NCBI GenBank assembly: GCA_030671315.1
Contig: DAOUZW010000070.1
Span: 1 to 6,187 of the forward strand
DNA from: Candidatus Bathyarchaeota archaeon
GTDB lineage: Archaea > Thermoproteota > Bathyarchaeia > 40CM-2-53-6 > RBG-13-38-9
Direction: 5' to 3'
DNA: 6,187 nucleotides
A program made the position numbers and the translations under genes. The number at the start of each line of letters is the position of its first letter. Positions within the stretch are counted from its first letter, which is position 1. Under the pieces are notes generated by a model. That model worked only from the letters and a program-made list of their open reading frames with translations, was not told where the DNA came from and searched no databases. Below are positions 1-5,271 of the stretch, piece after piece.

Positions 1-273
1 AATTGCATTTTTTCGACCTACTATTATCTTTCCAATACTGGTAATTATTCCAAAGGATAATGAACCATAAAATAGGAACTGCTCTAAATGACCAAATTTT
101 GAAGTGAAGAATCCAGTTGAAGATGTTTGATGAGTAATAAAGAAGATTATCAATATGAGGATACAGAATATGCCGATAAATTCTCCGGCTCTCCCAGAAA
201 GCTTCATTACATCTTTTTTAGCTTCTGACTCAGCGTGTCTAGCAAACCAACCTTTGGGCTTACTTTCACTCAA
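1..273 (-). CDS. Membrane protein of unknown function, N-terminal part only
   Basis: The visible 91 codons encode a hydrophilic, charged N-terminus (about residues 1-30: start SESKPKGWFARH, then a Lys/Glu-rich stretch). Two likely membrane helices follow, at about 34-50 (FIGIFCILILIIFF) and 66-84 (QFLFYGSLSFGIITSIGKII). The frame is still open at base 1, so the C-terminus lies outside the window. No ATG exists in this frame. I chose the TTG at 273-271 because GGTGGA at 285-280 lies 6 nt upstream; the TTG at 276-274 is the alternative. It begins 54 nt after the stop of the four-helix membrane protein at 328-705 and is probably cotranscribed with it. I do not recognise the family. An out-of-frame five-codon ORF (287-270) overlaps the start codon. 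Confidence 0.6.
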   Translation of the reverse strand, partial: MSESKPKGWFARHAESEAKKDVMKLSGRAGEFIGIFCILILIIFFITHQTSSTGFFTSKFGHLEQFLFYGSLSFGIITSIGKIIVGRKNAI

Positions 274-327
274 CAAGTATCCACCATAATTTTTTTGATG
301 GTATAAATGAAATCGTATCCGATTTAT

Positions 328-705
328 TTAGTTATTTCTTCTAATGTACTTGCCTGTCAGATAAGTTGCGACAAAGATTAAGATGAAAACCAGCCATGTT
401 CCTAAGAAGCTTTCAAACATTTCAAAACTCTTGTTAATAAGCATAGAAACAATGAAAACGTCTGCAAGAATTGCAATTGCAACAAAGATGATTGCTGTCT
501 GCAAGGCTGCAGTATAATTGAACTTCTTGAAATAAATTGCAGATATTGATATTGCTATAATAGGCGCAGCGATTGCATGGATTATCAGTGTGTTGTTGAG
601 AGAAGTTGTACTCATGCCAACTCCCATTACTGCACCGCATAATGACCATATGATGAATCCATGCAACAAAATGACAAGTGATTTGGTTATTTTTGATTTT
701 ACCAT
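328..705 (-). CDS. Small four-helix integral membrane protein, uncharacterised
   Basis: This 125-residue protein is almost entirely hydrophobic. Four predicted membrane helices lie at about 9-31, 39-59, 68-88 and 99-119, with a basic N-terminus (KSKITK) and a basic C-terminal tail (YIRRNN). Polar or conserved-looking positions inside the helices include His15, Trp20, Cys23 and His43, and the segments IIHAIAAPII and YFKKFNYTAALQT stand out. The pattern recalls a family of small hypothetical membrane proteins in archaea and bacteria, but I know no function for it. The ATG at 705 is preceded by a weak ribosome binding site (GTGGT, 716-712) with 6 nt spacing. A TATA-like element at 758-750 would start transcription about 24 nt upstream. 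It is the first gene of the leftward pair and is divergent from the envelope operon. Confidence 0.75.
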   Translation of the reverse strand: MVKSKITKSLVILLHGFIIWSLCGAVMGVGMSTTSLNNTLIIHAIAAPIIAISISAIYFKKFNYTAALQTAIIFVAIAILADVFIVSMLINKSFEMFESFLGTWLVFILIFVATYLTGKYIRRNN

Positions 706-749
706 TTTAATACCACATTATGGTTTGTCAAATTCTCTAAGCTAGCTAA

Positions 750-764
750 CTATTTACCTTTCTC
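750..764 (-). promoter_or_regulatory. Candidate TATA/BRE element for the leftward membrane-protein genes
   Basis: On the minus strand, GAGAAA (764-759) is followed by GGTAAATAG (758-750), which resembles an archaeal purine-rich BRE plus TATA box. A start about 25 nt downstream (near 729) would give a short leader containing the GTGGT site ahead of the ATG at 705. This rests on pattern and spacing only. Confidence 0.35.
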
Positions 765-789
765 TCTAAAGAATAACACCATTTTCATC

Positions 790-817
790 AGCGCGGGCAC
801 TAAAAATAACGGGTTAT
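790..817. repeat. GC-flanked ATAAC element, copy 1
   Basis: The element reads AGCGCGG at 790-796, then an AT-rich stretch, then ATAAC at 806-810, which forms the short inverted repeat ATAAC-GG-GTTAT (806-817). The distance from the A of AGCGCG to the A of ATAAC is 16 nt, identical to copy 2 at 859. A third copy at 3816 has 18 nt. GC runs of this kind stand out in the AT-rich intergenic sequence. It may be a regulator site in the divergent promoter region, but its role is unknown. Confidence 0.4.
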
Positions 818-847
818 AAAGAGAAGATCCTTAAATAGTTAACGATG

Positions 848-860
848 TTAAATATAAAAG
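848..860 (+). promoter_or_regulatory. Candidate TATA box for the rightward envelope operon
   Basis: TTAAATATAAAAG at 848-860 is the best plus-strand TATA-like sequence upstream of the operon and predicts a start near 878-882. The inverted repeat at 865-880 would then lie between TATA box and start site, a common place for archaeal repressor operators. Alternatives are CTTAAATAG at 830-838 and ATTAAATA at 900-907; the last would place the start near 928, close to a possible leaderless TTG at 926. Confidence 0.35.
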
Positions 861-883
861 CGCGCGTTATATTCATAACGGTG
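859..883. repeat. GC-flanked ATAAC element, copy 2, with perfect inverted repeat
   Basis: AGCGCGCG at 859-866 is followed by ATAAC at 875-879, with the same 16-nt spacing as copy 1. Within it, CGTTAT (865-870) and ATAACG (875-880) form a perfect 6-bp inverted repeat around the spacer ATTC. Its position just downstream of the best TATA-like box suggests an operator for a dimeric regulator, or a hairpin in the 5' leader. Which of these, if either, cannot be told from sequence. Confidence 0.4.
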
Positions 884-913
884 TTAAGACAATCATCATA
901 TTAAATACTATGA

Positions 914-1402
914 GTGATTCGAAATTTGAATTCTTCAGAGGAATTATCTTTAAAAGAAATTCGTAATAATCTAGACAATGTTTTCCGAACCTTGATAGTA
1001 ATTGCAACTATTTTGATTATCTTAACAGTCAATCGTGTTACGCGTACTCGCGCTTTAGAACCAACCGATCTCATGTTGACATATTTTCTTTTTATTGCCA
1101 TTGTTACTTGGTGTATCGGCACGATTACCCAGAGAGAACATATTAGATTTTATCTCAAAATTATCGGGTGGTATCATCTGATTTTAGGTTTGTTGTTATC
1201 ATTTACAGTGTTCCTCACATTTGATTATTCACCCACACGCGGAGAAAATCTATTAATGATGGGGATAATCCTTTTTGCTGATACTGTCATGTTACTGGCT
1301 TTGATACGTCATATAGATTATCCCAAATATAGCTTCATGGCAAGCATTTTTGTTATTCTAATGTCGGCGTATACATTTGTCACGCTATTCATTTTAATCT
1401 AG
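914..1402 (+). CDS. Five-helix membrane protein of unknown function, first gene of envelope operon
   Basis: This 162-residue protein has a charged N-terminus (about 1-22, with Glu/Lys/Arg) and five likely membrane helices at about 25-40, 53-72, 83-103, 112-131 and 141-161, ending directly after the last helix. Loops carry charged clusters (RVTRTRALEP after helix 1, TQREHIRFY after helix 2, RHIDYPKY before helix 5). I recognise no family. The start is uncertain. A stop codon at 911-913 abuts the GTG at 914, no ribosome binding site is visible, and a TTG at 926 could be used from a leaderless transcript. An ATG at 910 is out of frame and opens an 18-codon ORF. Its stop at 1400-1402 is 5 nt before the next ATG, so it is very probably cotranscribed with the surface proteins downstream and may support their export or anchoring; that role is inference. 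Confidence 0.7.
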   Translation: MIRNLNSSEELSLKEIRNNLDNVFRTLIVIATILIILTVNRVTRTRALEPTDLMLTYFLFIAIVTWCIGTITQREHIRFYLKIIGWYHLILGLLLSFTVFLTFDYSPTRGENLLMMGIILFADTVMLLALIRHIDYPKYSFMASIFVILMSAYTFVTLFILI

Positions 1403-1407
1403 AGAGG

Positions 1408-2310
1408 ATGTCTTTGGCTTTAACTCCCATATCTTGGTTATCGTTGTTGAGTCTCATTCTGTTTTCCACTGGTAGTTCAGGTTTTGAAACTGTTGAATTG
1501 ATAAACAATGGTGATTTTGAATCTTCGCCTGAAGATCAGAGGGAGCAAGTTAATTCTTGGCAGATGATTTCTTCGAAGCCTGCAGCGATCAGCGAACTTT
1601 TCGCTCATTCCGGTAGATATTCACTCCGTACCAATAATGGTAGCGCCAGTCAGATCATTAAAATTGAGTCACCTTCAAATCTGACTTTGAGCTTTTGGAT
1701 CTATTTGCATCATATTCCTGGTGTTCCCGAAGGAAGAACAATATCTGCCATTGATGTTTTGGTTACCACATCCTCAAATAAAAAGGGTCTATCATACTAT
1801 GTTACGGGTGATCATCGTTATCCAAGAGAAAACATCAAGGACATATTAATATCTAATTTAGAATTGGATAAATGGAATTATGTTGTACGCAATCTAGAAG
1901 AAGATTTCGAGAAAGAATTTCCAAATATCGACTTCGACACTATTCAACAGATCAACATTACATTATGGGCAGTTATGTCACCTGAACCTATTCCTTACTG
2001 GGATGATATTAGTCTGACAGCCACGAGCAAAACGCTAAAACAAAAGCTATGGGAAACTACACCAACATCACCAAGCCCGGACATGACGCCAACTGAAACA
2101 CCACCATCGTCTGCTCCACCTATCTCTACGGAAACGATGTCACGCGCGCGCGCACTACCAGAAGAACCGAACACTATCTATCAAAACATAATAGAACAAC
2201 GTAGACTTATCGTCTTGGGCTTATCTTCAATAGTTATTCTTTTTGCCATGGTACTAGTTCGAAAACGTCATAATGCTAAAATACTGAAGGATGGAGAACA
2301 AGAATCATGA
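1408..2310 (+). CDS. Membrane-anchored surface protein with CBM-like domain and Thr/Pro stalk (paralog A)
   Basis: This is a 300-residue type I membrane protein. It has a signal peptide at about 1-25 (hydrophobic core WLSLLSLILFS, likely cleavage near GSSG). An extracytoplasmic beta-sandwich domain at about 28-206 opens with ELINNGDFE and contains HSGRYSL (67-73), LTLSFWIYL (92-100), KWNYVVRNL (155-163) and a closing YWDDISLT (197-204). These are typical marks of galactose-binding-like CBM4/9-type carbohydrate-binding folds. A Thr/Ser/Pro-rich stalk (about 217-255), a membrane helix (about 267-284) and a basic cytoplasmic tail follow. There are no cysteines and no catalytic motif is recognisable, so binding rather than catalysis is likely; the ligand is unknown. 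The start is open to question: GAGAGG directly touches the ATG at 1408, while the TTG at 1414 has a normal 6-nt spacing. It overlaps paralog B by ATGA, so translation is probably coupled. Confidence 0.8.
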   Translation: MSLALTPISWLSLLSLILFSTGSSGFETVELINNGDFESSPEDQREQVNSWQMISSKPAAISELFAHSGRYSLRTNNGSASQIIKIESPSNLTLSFWIYLHHIPGVPEGRTISAIDVLVTTSSNKKGLSYYVTGDHRYPRENIKDILISNLELDKWNYVVRNLEEDFEKEFPNIDFDTIQQINITLWAVMSPEPIPYWDDISLTATSKTLKQKLWETTPTSPSPDMTPTETPPSSAPPISTETMSRARALPEEPNTIYQNIIEQRRLIVLGLSSIVILFAMVLVRKRHNAKILKDGEQES

Positions 2311-3329
2311 GAAGTCTTGTTAAAAGAAATGTAACATTACATTGCAGCATTTTCTTATTGATTGTAATTCTATCATTCTCATTTCTAATCGTACCCTCAA
2401 CATGTAAGGGAACAGAATTAGTGAAGAACGGAGGATTTGAGGATAGCTTGGATAATTGGAATGCATTTAGCTACTACCCAGAGCATGATGATAAAGCAGT
2501 AATCACTGATTCTAAACCACACTTTGGAAGGTACTCACTAGAGGGAGGCATAGTTGATAAAAGCAAAGATCATCTGGGTCGTGGTGCACGTCAAACAATT
2601 AATTTGGAGCAATGTACAGATCTACAGTTGAGTTTCTGGGTCTATTTAGGCAGTGTGACCGGCAGTCAGAATCTATATACGGATGTTGCTTTGATTGTTT
2701 CTTTCTTGACCGAGAAGAATCCAAAGGTGATAGTATATTATGTCGCATGGGACCCTGAAGAAGAGATCTATGATGGATTCCCAAAACCAACAATGAATTC
2801 AGAAGATGTTACTAACATATTGATACCTGCAATGATGATCTATAGATGGAACCATGTGGAACGTGATCTTGCTAGAGATTTCAAAAATTCTTATCCATCG
2901 ATCGACTTACGGACCGTTTCTTCTTTAAGTATTGAATTGGTTTCCGTACGTTTTCAAAAGATTGATTTTGTTAGCGAGACATTTTGGGACGATATCAGTT
3001 TAACATGCGAATCTGAAGAAACAGCCGTATGGAATGAAAATCCAACTCCTACTGAGTCTTTAGAAGAGAACCCGCTAACAACTACTACCACAAAACAGTC
3101 TCCCGATCCTACAGAAGAGCCTCCCCAAACAGTTACTACAGTAGCTCCATCCACGGAAACCCCGACATCAACCTCTTCCAAACTAACAGAAACGCCGACA
3201 AAAGAAAAAGAGTCTAATCTTAGAGCTTACGTGATTGATTCTTGGACTCCACTTACGGCTTTAGCAACAATTATGGGAACTGTATTGGCAATGTTGACAC
3301 TCTTTTTAACGTTTAGACGGAGGCATTAG
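2307..3329 (+). CDS. Membrane-anchored surface protein with CBM-like domain and Thr/Pro stalk (paralog B)
   Basis: This 340-residue protein is a divergent tandem paralog of the product of 1408-2310. A basic N-terminus (RSLVKR) and hydrophobic stretch (about 14-30) form a signal peptide, with cleavage probably near Gly35. The CBM4/9-like domain (about 36-234) starts TELVKNGGFED, followed by NW at 50-51, then FGRYSLEGG (73-81), LQLSFWVYLG (107-115), VYYVAW, RWNHVERDLARDF (180-192) and FWDDISLTC (226-234). These motifs match paralog A in the same order. The Thr/Pro/Ser/Glu-rich stalk (about 245-302) is longer than in A. A helix at about 313-335 ends in FRRRH. Cys103 and Cys234 lie in the domain and might form a disulfide that paralog A lacks. 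The ATG sits in the ATGA overlap with A; GGAG at 2293-2296 is 10 nt upstream. Likely role: surface binding of a glycan or other ligand; no enzyme motif is visible. Confidence 0.8.
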   Translation: MRSLVKRNVTLHCSIFLLIVILSFSFLIVPSTCKGTELVKNGGFEDSLDNWNAFSYYPEHDDKAVITDSKPHFGRYSLEGGIVDKSKDHLGRGARQTINLEQCTDLQLSFWVYLGSVTGSQNLYTDVALIVSFLTEKNPKVIVYYVAWDPEEEIYDGFPKPTMNSEDVTNILIPAMMIYRWNHVERDLARDFKNSYPSIDLRTVSSLSIELVSVRFQKIDFVSETFWDDISLTCESEETAVWNENPTPTESLEENPLTTTTTKQSPDPTEEPPQTVTTVAPSTETPTSTSSKLTETPTKEKESNLRAYVIDSWTPLTALATIMGTVLAMLTLFLTFRRRH

Positions 3330-3330
3330 A

Positions 3331-3360
3331 ATGATTTTCTCGATCGAGGGACCGATATGA
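3331..3360 (+). other. Possible 9-codon mini-ORF with strong ribosome binding site
   Basis: The ATG at 3331 lies 7 nt after GGAGG (3319-3323), which is embedded in the last codons of paralog B, and encodes MIFSIEGPI before a TGA at 3358-3360. The stop overlaps the ATG of the next mini-ORF (3357). It could be a translational-coupling relay, the remnant of a decayed gene, or chance, since Arg-Arg codons near the end of paralog B create a GGAGG by themselves. Confidence 0.25.
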
Positions 3361-3401
3361 ATTTGTTTATCGTTTCACTAGGGCTCCTTTTAAGCAGGTG
3401 A
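3357..3401 (+). other. Possible 14-codon hydrophobic mini-ORF
   Basis: The ATG at 3357 follows GAGGGA (3346-3351) by 5 nt and encodes MNLFIVSLGLLLSR, a short hydrophobic peptide. Its TGA (3399-3401) lies inside AGGTGA, the ribosome binding site of the next gene, so ribosomes ending here would sit at the next initiation site. That fits a leader peptide or coupling device, but the peptide is too short for composition alone to show it is real. Confidence 0.3.
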
Positions 3402-3408
3402 ATTATGT

Positions 3409-3732
3409 TTGGTCATTGTTGAATTGGCATTGATGATACCGATTCTAGCGATCGTATCAGCAACGTTTACAATATATCTTGAGCATCAGAGAAAAATGAA
3501 ACTCATTGAAAAAGGCTTGTGGAAGGAAGAGGTAGAAGAGAAGAAGTCTAGGTCTGGAGACATGTTGCAGGGAGGTATGATTGTGGCATGCGTAGGTTTA
3601 GCTCTTCTCATTGGTTTCGAGCTGTCTTTTGGGATGGATCCTTGGTTTATGGCGGGTCTTGTGTTGTTGTTTGTGGGAATTGCTTTGGTAGCAGCTTGCT
3701 ACATAACCACCCCAAAAGAAAAAAAGCGATAA
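3409..3732 (+). CDS. Three-helix membrane protein, DUF6249-like
   Basis: This 107-residue protein has one N-terminal helix (about 4-24), a charged cytoplasmic-looking stretch EHQRKMKLIEKGLWKEE (25-41) continuing into EKKSRSG, two more helices (about 53-74 and 78-99) and a basic tail (PKEKKR). A helix followed by EHxxKMxLIEKG is the hallmark I associate with DUF6249-type small membrane proteins, whose function is unknown. The TTG at 3409 is supported as the start because AGGTGA (3396-3401) lies 7 nt upstream and in-frame stops precede it. An ATG at 3405 is out of frame and gives only five codons. It follows paralog B by 79 nt on the same strand and is probably the last gene of the operon. Confidence 0.75.
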   Translation: MVIVELALMIPILAIVSATFTIYLEHQRKMKLIEKGLWKEEVEEKKSRSGDMLQGGMIVACVGLALLIGFELSFGMDPWFMAGLVLLFVGIALVAACYITTPKEKKR

Positions 3733-3767
3733 GCTCTTTTGATCACTCTATGATTAGACCAAAAGCT
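3732..3767 (+). terminator. Stem-loop just after the envelope operon
   Basis: AGCTCTTT (3732-3739) can pair with AAAAGCT (3761-3767) with one bulged base, and ATCA (3742-3745) pairs with TGAT (3751-3754) around a five-base loop. The structure begins at the last base of the final stop codon and contains a TTTT run. It could mark a 3' end, but no long T-tract follows, so it is only a candidate. Confidence 0.3.
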
Positions 3768-3815
3768 GATAATGTTATTATGTCAAAATATTATTTCGCT
3801 GATTACCATTAGTGT

Positions 3816-3838
3816 AGCGCGCGCTTAACTTTCATAAC
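3816..3838. repeat. GC-flanked ATAAC element, copy 3
   Basis: AGCGCGCG at 3816-3823 is followed by TTTCATAAC (3830-3838), closely matching copy 2 at 859-883 (ATTCATAAC), with a 2-nt longer spacer. All three copies are in the same orientation. This one lies between the 3' ends of convergent transcription units, which weighs against a simple promoter-operator role. Confidence 0.4.
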
Positions 3839-3865
3839 CTGGGGGCGAATACTATGCTTAAGAGG

Positions 3866-4189
3866 TTAACGTTTTCGTTGGTAACCATATATGGCGCCAG
3901 CAATTATCAATATGCCAACTCCAAATACTACGATTGTCCACCATAATTTCTCTAAGTTTATTCCATACATCTCTTTGGGAAGAAAAAATCCAAGGCCAGC
4001 GAAAATTATCATTATGCCTATGAATAAGGCAAAGATTGCGCCGCCTCTGGGAAGGCCGAAACATTCGTCTTCAATTCGTTGGTAAGGTTTACTTTGGCCT
4101 GTTGTTGATAATTGAGAACCACATTTGTTGCAGAATTCTGATTCATCAGGATTCTCCGCACCGCATTTAATGCAACGAGTCATTAGCAT
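3866..4189 (-). CDS. Zinc-ribbon membrane protein
   Basis: This 107-residue protein starts with a four-cysteine zinc ribbon, CIKC at 6-9 and CNKC at 20-23, separated by GAENPDESEF, followed by GSQL as is usual for the zinc_ribbon_2 type. A polar linker holds DECFGLPRGG (41-50), a segment seen in archaeal zinc-ribbon membrane proteins. Two membrane helices (about 51-70 and 83-102) and a basic tail (YQRKR) complete it. The ribbon should be cytoplasmic. The partner or function is unknown. Neither the ATG at 4189 nor the one at 4183 has a ribosome binding site; the second gives MTRCIKC, the usual distance to the first cysteine pair. It begins 24 nt after the stop of the DUF7847-like gene and is probably cotranscribed. 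AACG-TTTT-CGTT (3868-3879) forms a small hairpin at its stop codon. Confidence 0.8.
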   Translation of the reverse strand: MLMTRCIKCGAENPDESEFCNKCGSQLSTTGQSKPYQRIEDECFGLPRGGAIFALFIGIMIIFAGLGFFLPKEMYGINLEKLWWTIVVFGVGILIIAGAIYGYQRKR

Positions 4190-4213
4190 GTGTCTAGATT
4201 GGTAAGGGTGTGT

Positions 4214-5209
4214 TTACTTCTCAGCCTCGTCTTTAGATTCTGAGTTGCTTATTGATTCGCTGGGTGGTTCTGTTTTTCCTGTCCGATCTATGTAGATTGC
4301 GAATAGTAGCAATGCGAAGAATGTTGTTATGATCAGTTGGAATAAGGGTGCTAGGGCACCTGGTGTCATGGAGATGCCTCCAAGGCCTCCGCCAATACTT
4401 GGTGGGAAGAGTGTGCTTGTGAAGAGTTCAGCGATTATGAATAATCCTAGAAAACCGATGGTAGTATAGAAGTTCTCTCTTACGAAGCTTACACTTTTTC
4501 CTATAGCCTTGAAGATACCTAAGTCATCGACGACTGCTGCTGGTACCCAGAAGATTGTGAAGATGAATATCAAGGCTGCTATTGTGACGAGTATCAAGGC
4601 AATGCCAGATACGTTTGCGAAAGCCCCGATGATAGGTTGTATAGACGCCATTCCACCAGGAAATCCTTGTATGAAGGGACAGTCAGCTGCATCTGCAAAG
4701 TCTCCACTCAAGAAAGGACAATCGAAATTTTCTGGAAAGCCTTCCTGAAACATTTCAGAGGATTGAAGACCTGTAAACGCTGGGGCGATCAAGGTGATCG
4801 CGGAACCTAATCCAATAGAGAATATGATTAGGTAGAGTATCCCAAGCAATATCGTGCCACCCAAGATTCTTCCAAAATATCTCTTTGCACCAATTTTGAA
4901 ATCCTTAAAACTAGTTTGACCAGTTTGAAGTGCGGTCTTACTTAGGTTTGACATTCCAGCGACGATGGCGACAAATAAAATGACTGCTAAGACAAGGAGT
5001 ATGACTACATCTATAAAACCGCCTCCCATTAGAACTAGCATGGGATCCGACAGATTTCCAGCTACAACCAATACTGGAACAAAGAGGTAAAGTGCTACGA
5101 TCGCAAGGGCAACAGGAGCAAGATAAGTCAAAACCAAAGAGGGTAAGAAAAGTATCAGGTTCTTTTTCAAGACGTTGTATGATTTGCCTATCAGTTCAAA
5201 AATATCCAA
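4214..5209 (-). CDS. Six-helix membrane protein, DUF7847-like
   Basis: This 331-residue integral membrane protein begins with MDIFELIGKSYNVLKKN and has likely helices at about 18-48, 66-87, 114-145, 200-222, 248-268 and 286-306. It ends in an acidic, Ser/Glu-rich tail (about 310-331). WVPAAVVDDLGIFKAIGKSV with SFVREN after it (221-246) is the signature-like segment I associate with archaeal DUF7847 proteins, relatives of the membrane domain of GDPD; no function is established. The loop between helices 3 and 4 carries a duplicated DCPF motif (163-166 and 176-179), with Cys164 and Cys177 the only cysteines, a likely disulfide or metal pair if extracytoplasmic. The TTG at 5209 is chosen because AGGTG (5220-5216) lies 6 nt upstream; the ATG at 5213 is out of frame. 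It lies 113 nt downstream of arsM and 24 nt before the zinc-ribbon gene. Confidence 0.75.
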   Translation of the reverse strand: MDIFELIGKSYNVLKKNLILFLPSLVLTYLAPVALAIVALYLFVPVLVVAGNLSDPMLVLMGGGFIDVVILLVLAVILFVAIVAGMSNLSKTALQTGQTSFKDFKIGAKRYFGRILGGTILLGILYLIIFSIGLGSAITLIAPAFTGLQSSEMFQEGFPENFDCPFLSGDFADAADCPFIQGFPGGMASIQPIIGAFANVSGIALILVTIAALIFIFTIFWVPAAVVDDLGIFKAIGKSVSFVRENFYTTIGFLGLFIIAELFTSTLFPPSIGGGLGGISMTPGALAPLFQLIITTFFALLLFAIYIDRTGKTEPPSESISNSESKDEAEK

Positions 5210-5250
5210 GCATTACACCTATCTTTTTACTAACAATATTAAATTCTTCA

Positions 5251-5266
5251 TGATATATTAATATCA
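5251..5266 (-). promoter_or_regulatory. Candidate TATA box embedded in a perfect inverted repeat
   Basis: TGATAT (5251-5256) and ATATCA (5261-5266) are perfect inverted 6-bp arms around ATTA, and the minus-strand reading contains TTAATATAT, a good archaeal TATA candidate. A start about 25 nt downstream (near 5231) gives a short leader with AGGTG ahead of the TTG at 5209. TTTAATATT at 5243-5235 is a second TATA candidate but would start transcription inside the ribosome binding site. Confidence 0.35.
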
Positions 5267-5271
5267 CGATG

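Noticed and set aside
901..1122. Minus-strand Lys/Arg/Val-rich open frame opposite the five-helix gene
   Set aside because: It overlaps the 5' end of the operon and the promoter region, has no ribosome binding site, and its basic composition mirrors hydrophobic codons on the other strand.
2400..2411. Possible lipobox at Cys33 of paralog B
   Set aside because: The preceding residues are Pro-Ser-Thr, not the Leu-Ala/Ser-Gly/Ala type, and the protein already has a C-terminal membrane anchor.
2954..3181. Val/Ser/Gly-rich open frame on the minus strand opposite paralog B
   Set aside because: It is the antisense shadow of the Thr/Pro stalk codons; it has no ribosome binding site, and the sense frame has signal peptide, domain motifs and anchor.
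3205..3329. Archaeosortase PGF-CTERM-like sorting signal at the end of paralog B
   Set aside because: A Thr-rich stalk, helix and basic tail are present, but there is no PGF or similar tripeptide before the helix in either paralog; a plain membrane anchor explains it.
3588..3812. Plus-strand open frame of 74 codons overlapping the DUF6249-like gene and running past it
   Set aside because: It is out of frame with a gene that has a good start and membrane pattern; the frame has no domain-like features.
3864..3886. Stem-loop GGTTAACG-TTTT-CGTT with outer AACC as a terminator of the zinc-ribbon gene
   Set aside because: The outer stem needs a three-base bulge, the inner stem has only 4 bp, and no T-tract follows on the minus strand; noted in the gene entry only.
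3891..4085. Plus-strand open frame opposite the zinc-ribbon gene
   Set aside because: The opposite strand encodes a clear CxxC-CxxC zinc ribbon and two membrane helices; this frame is its shadow.
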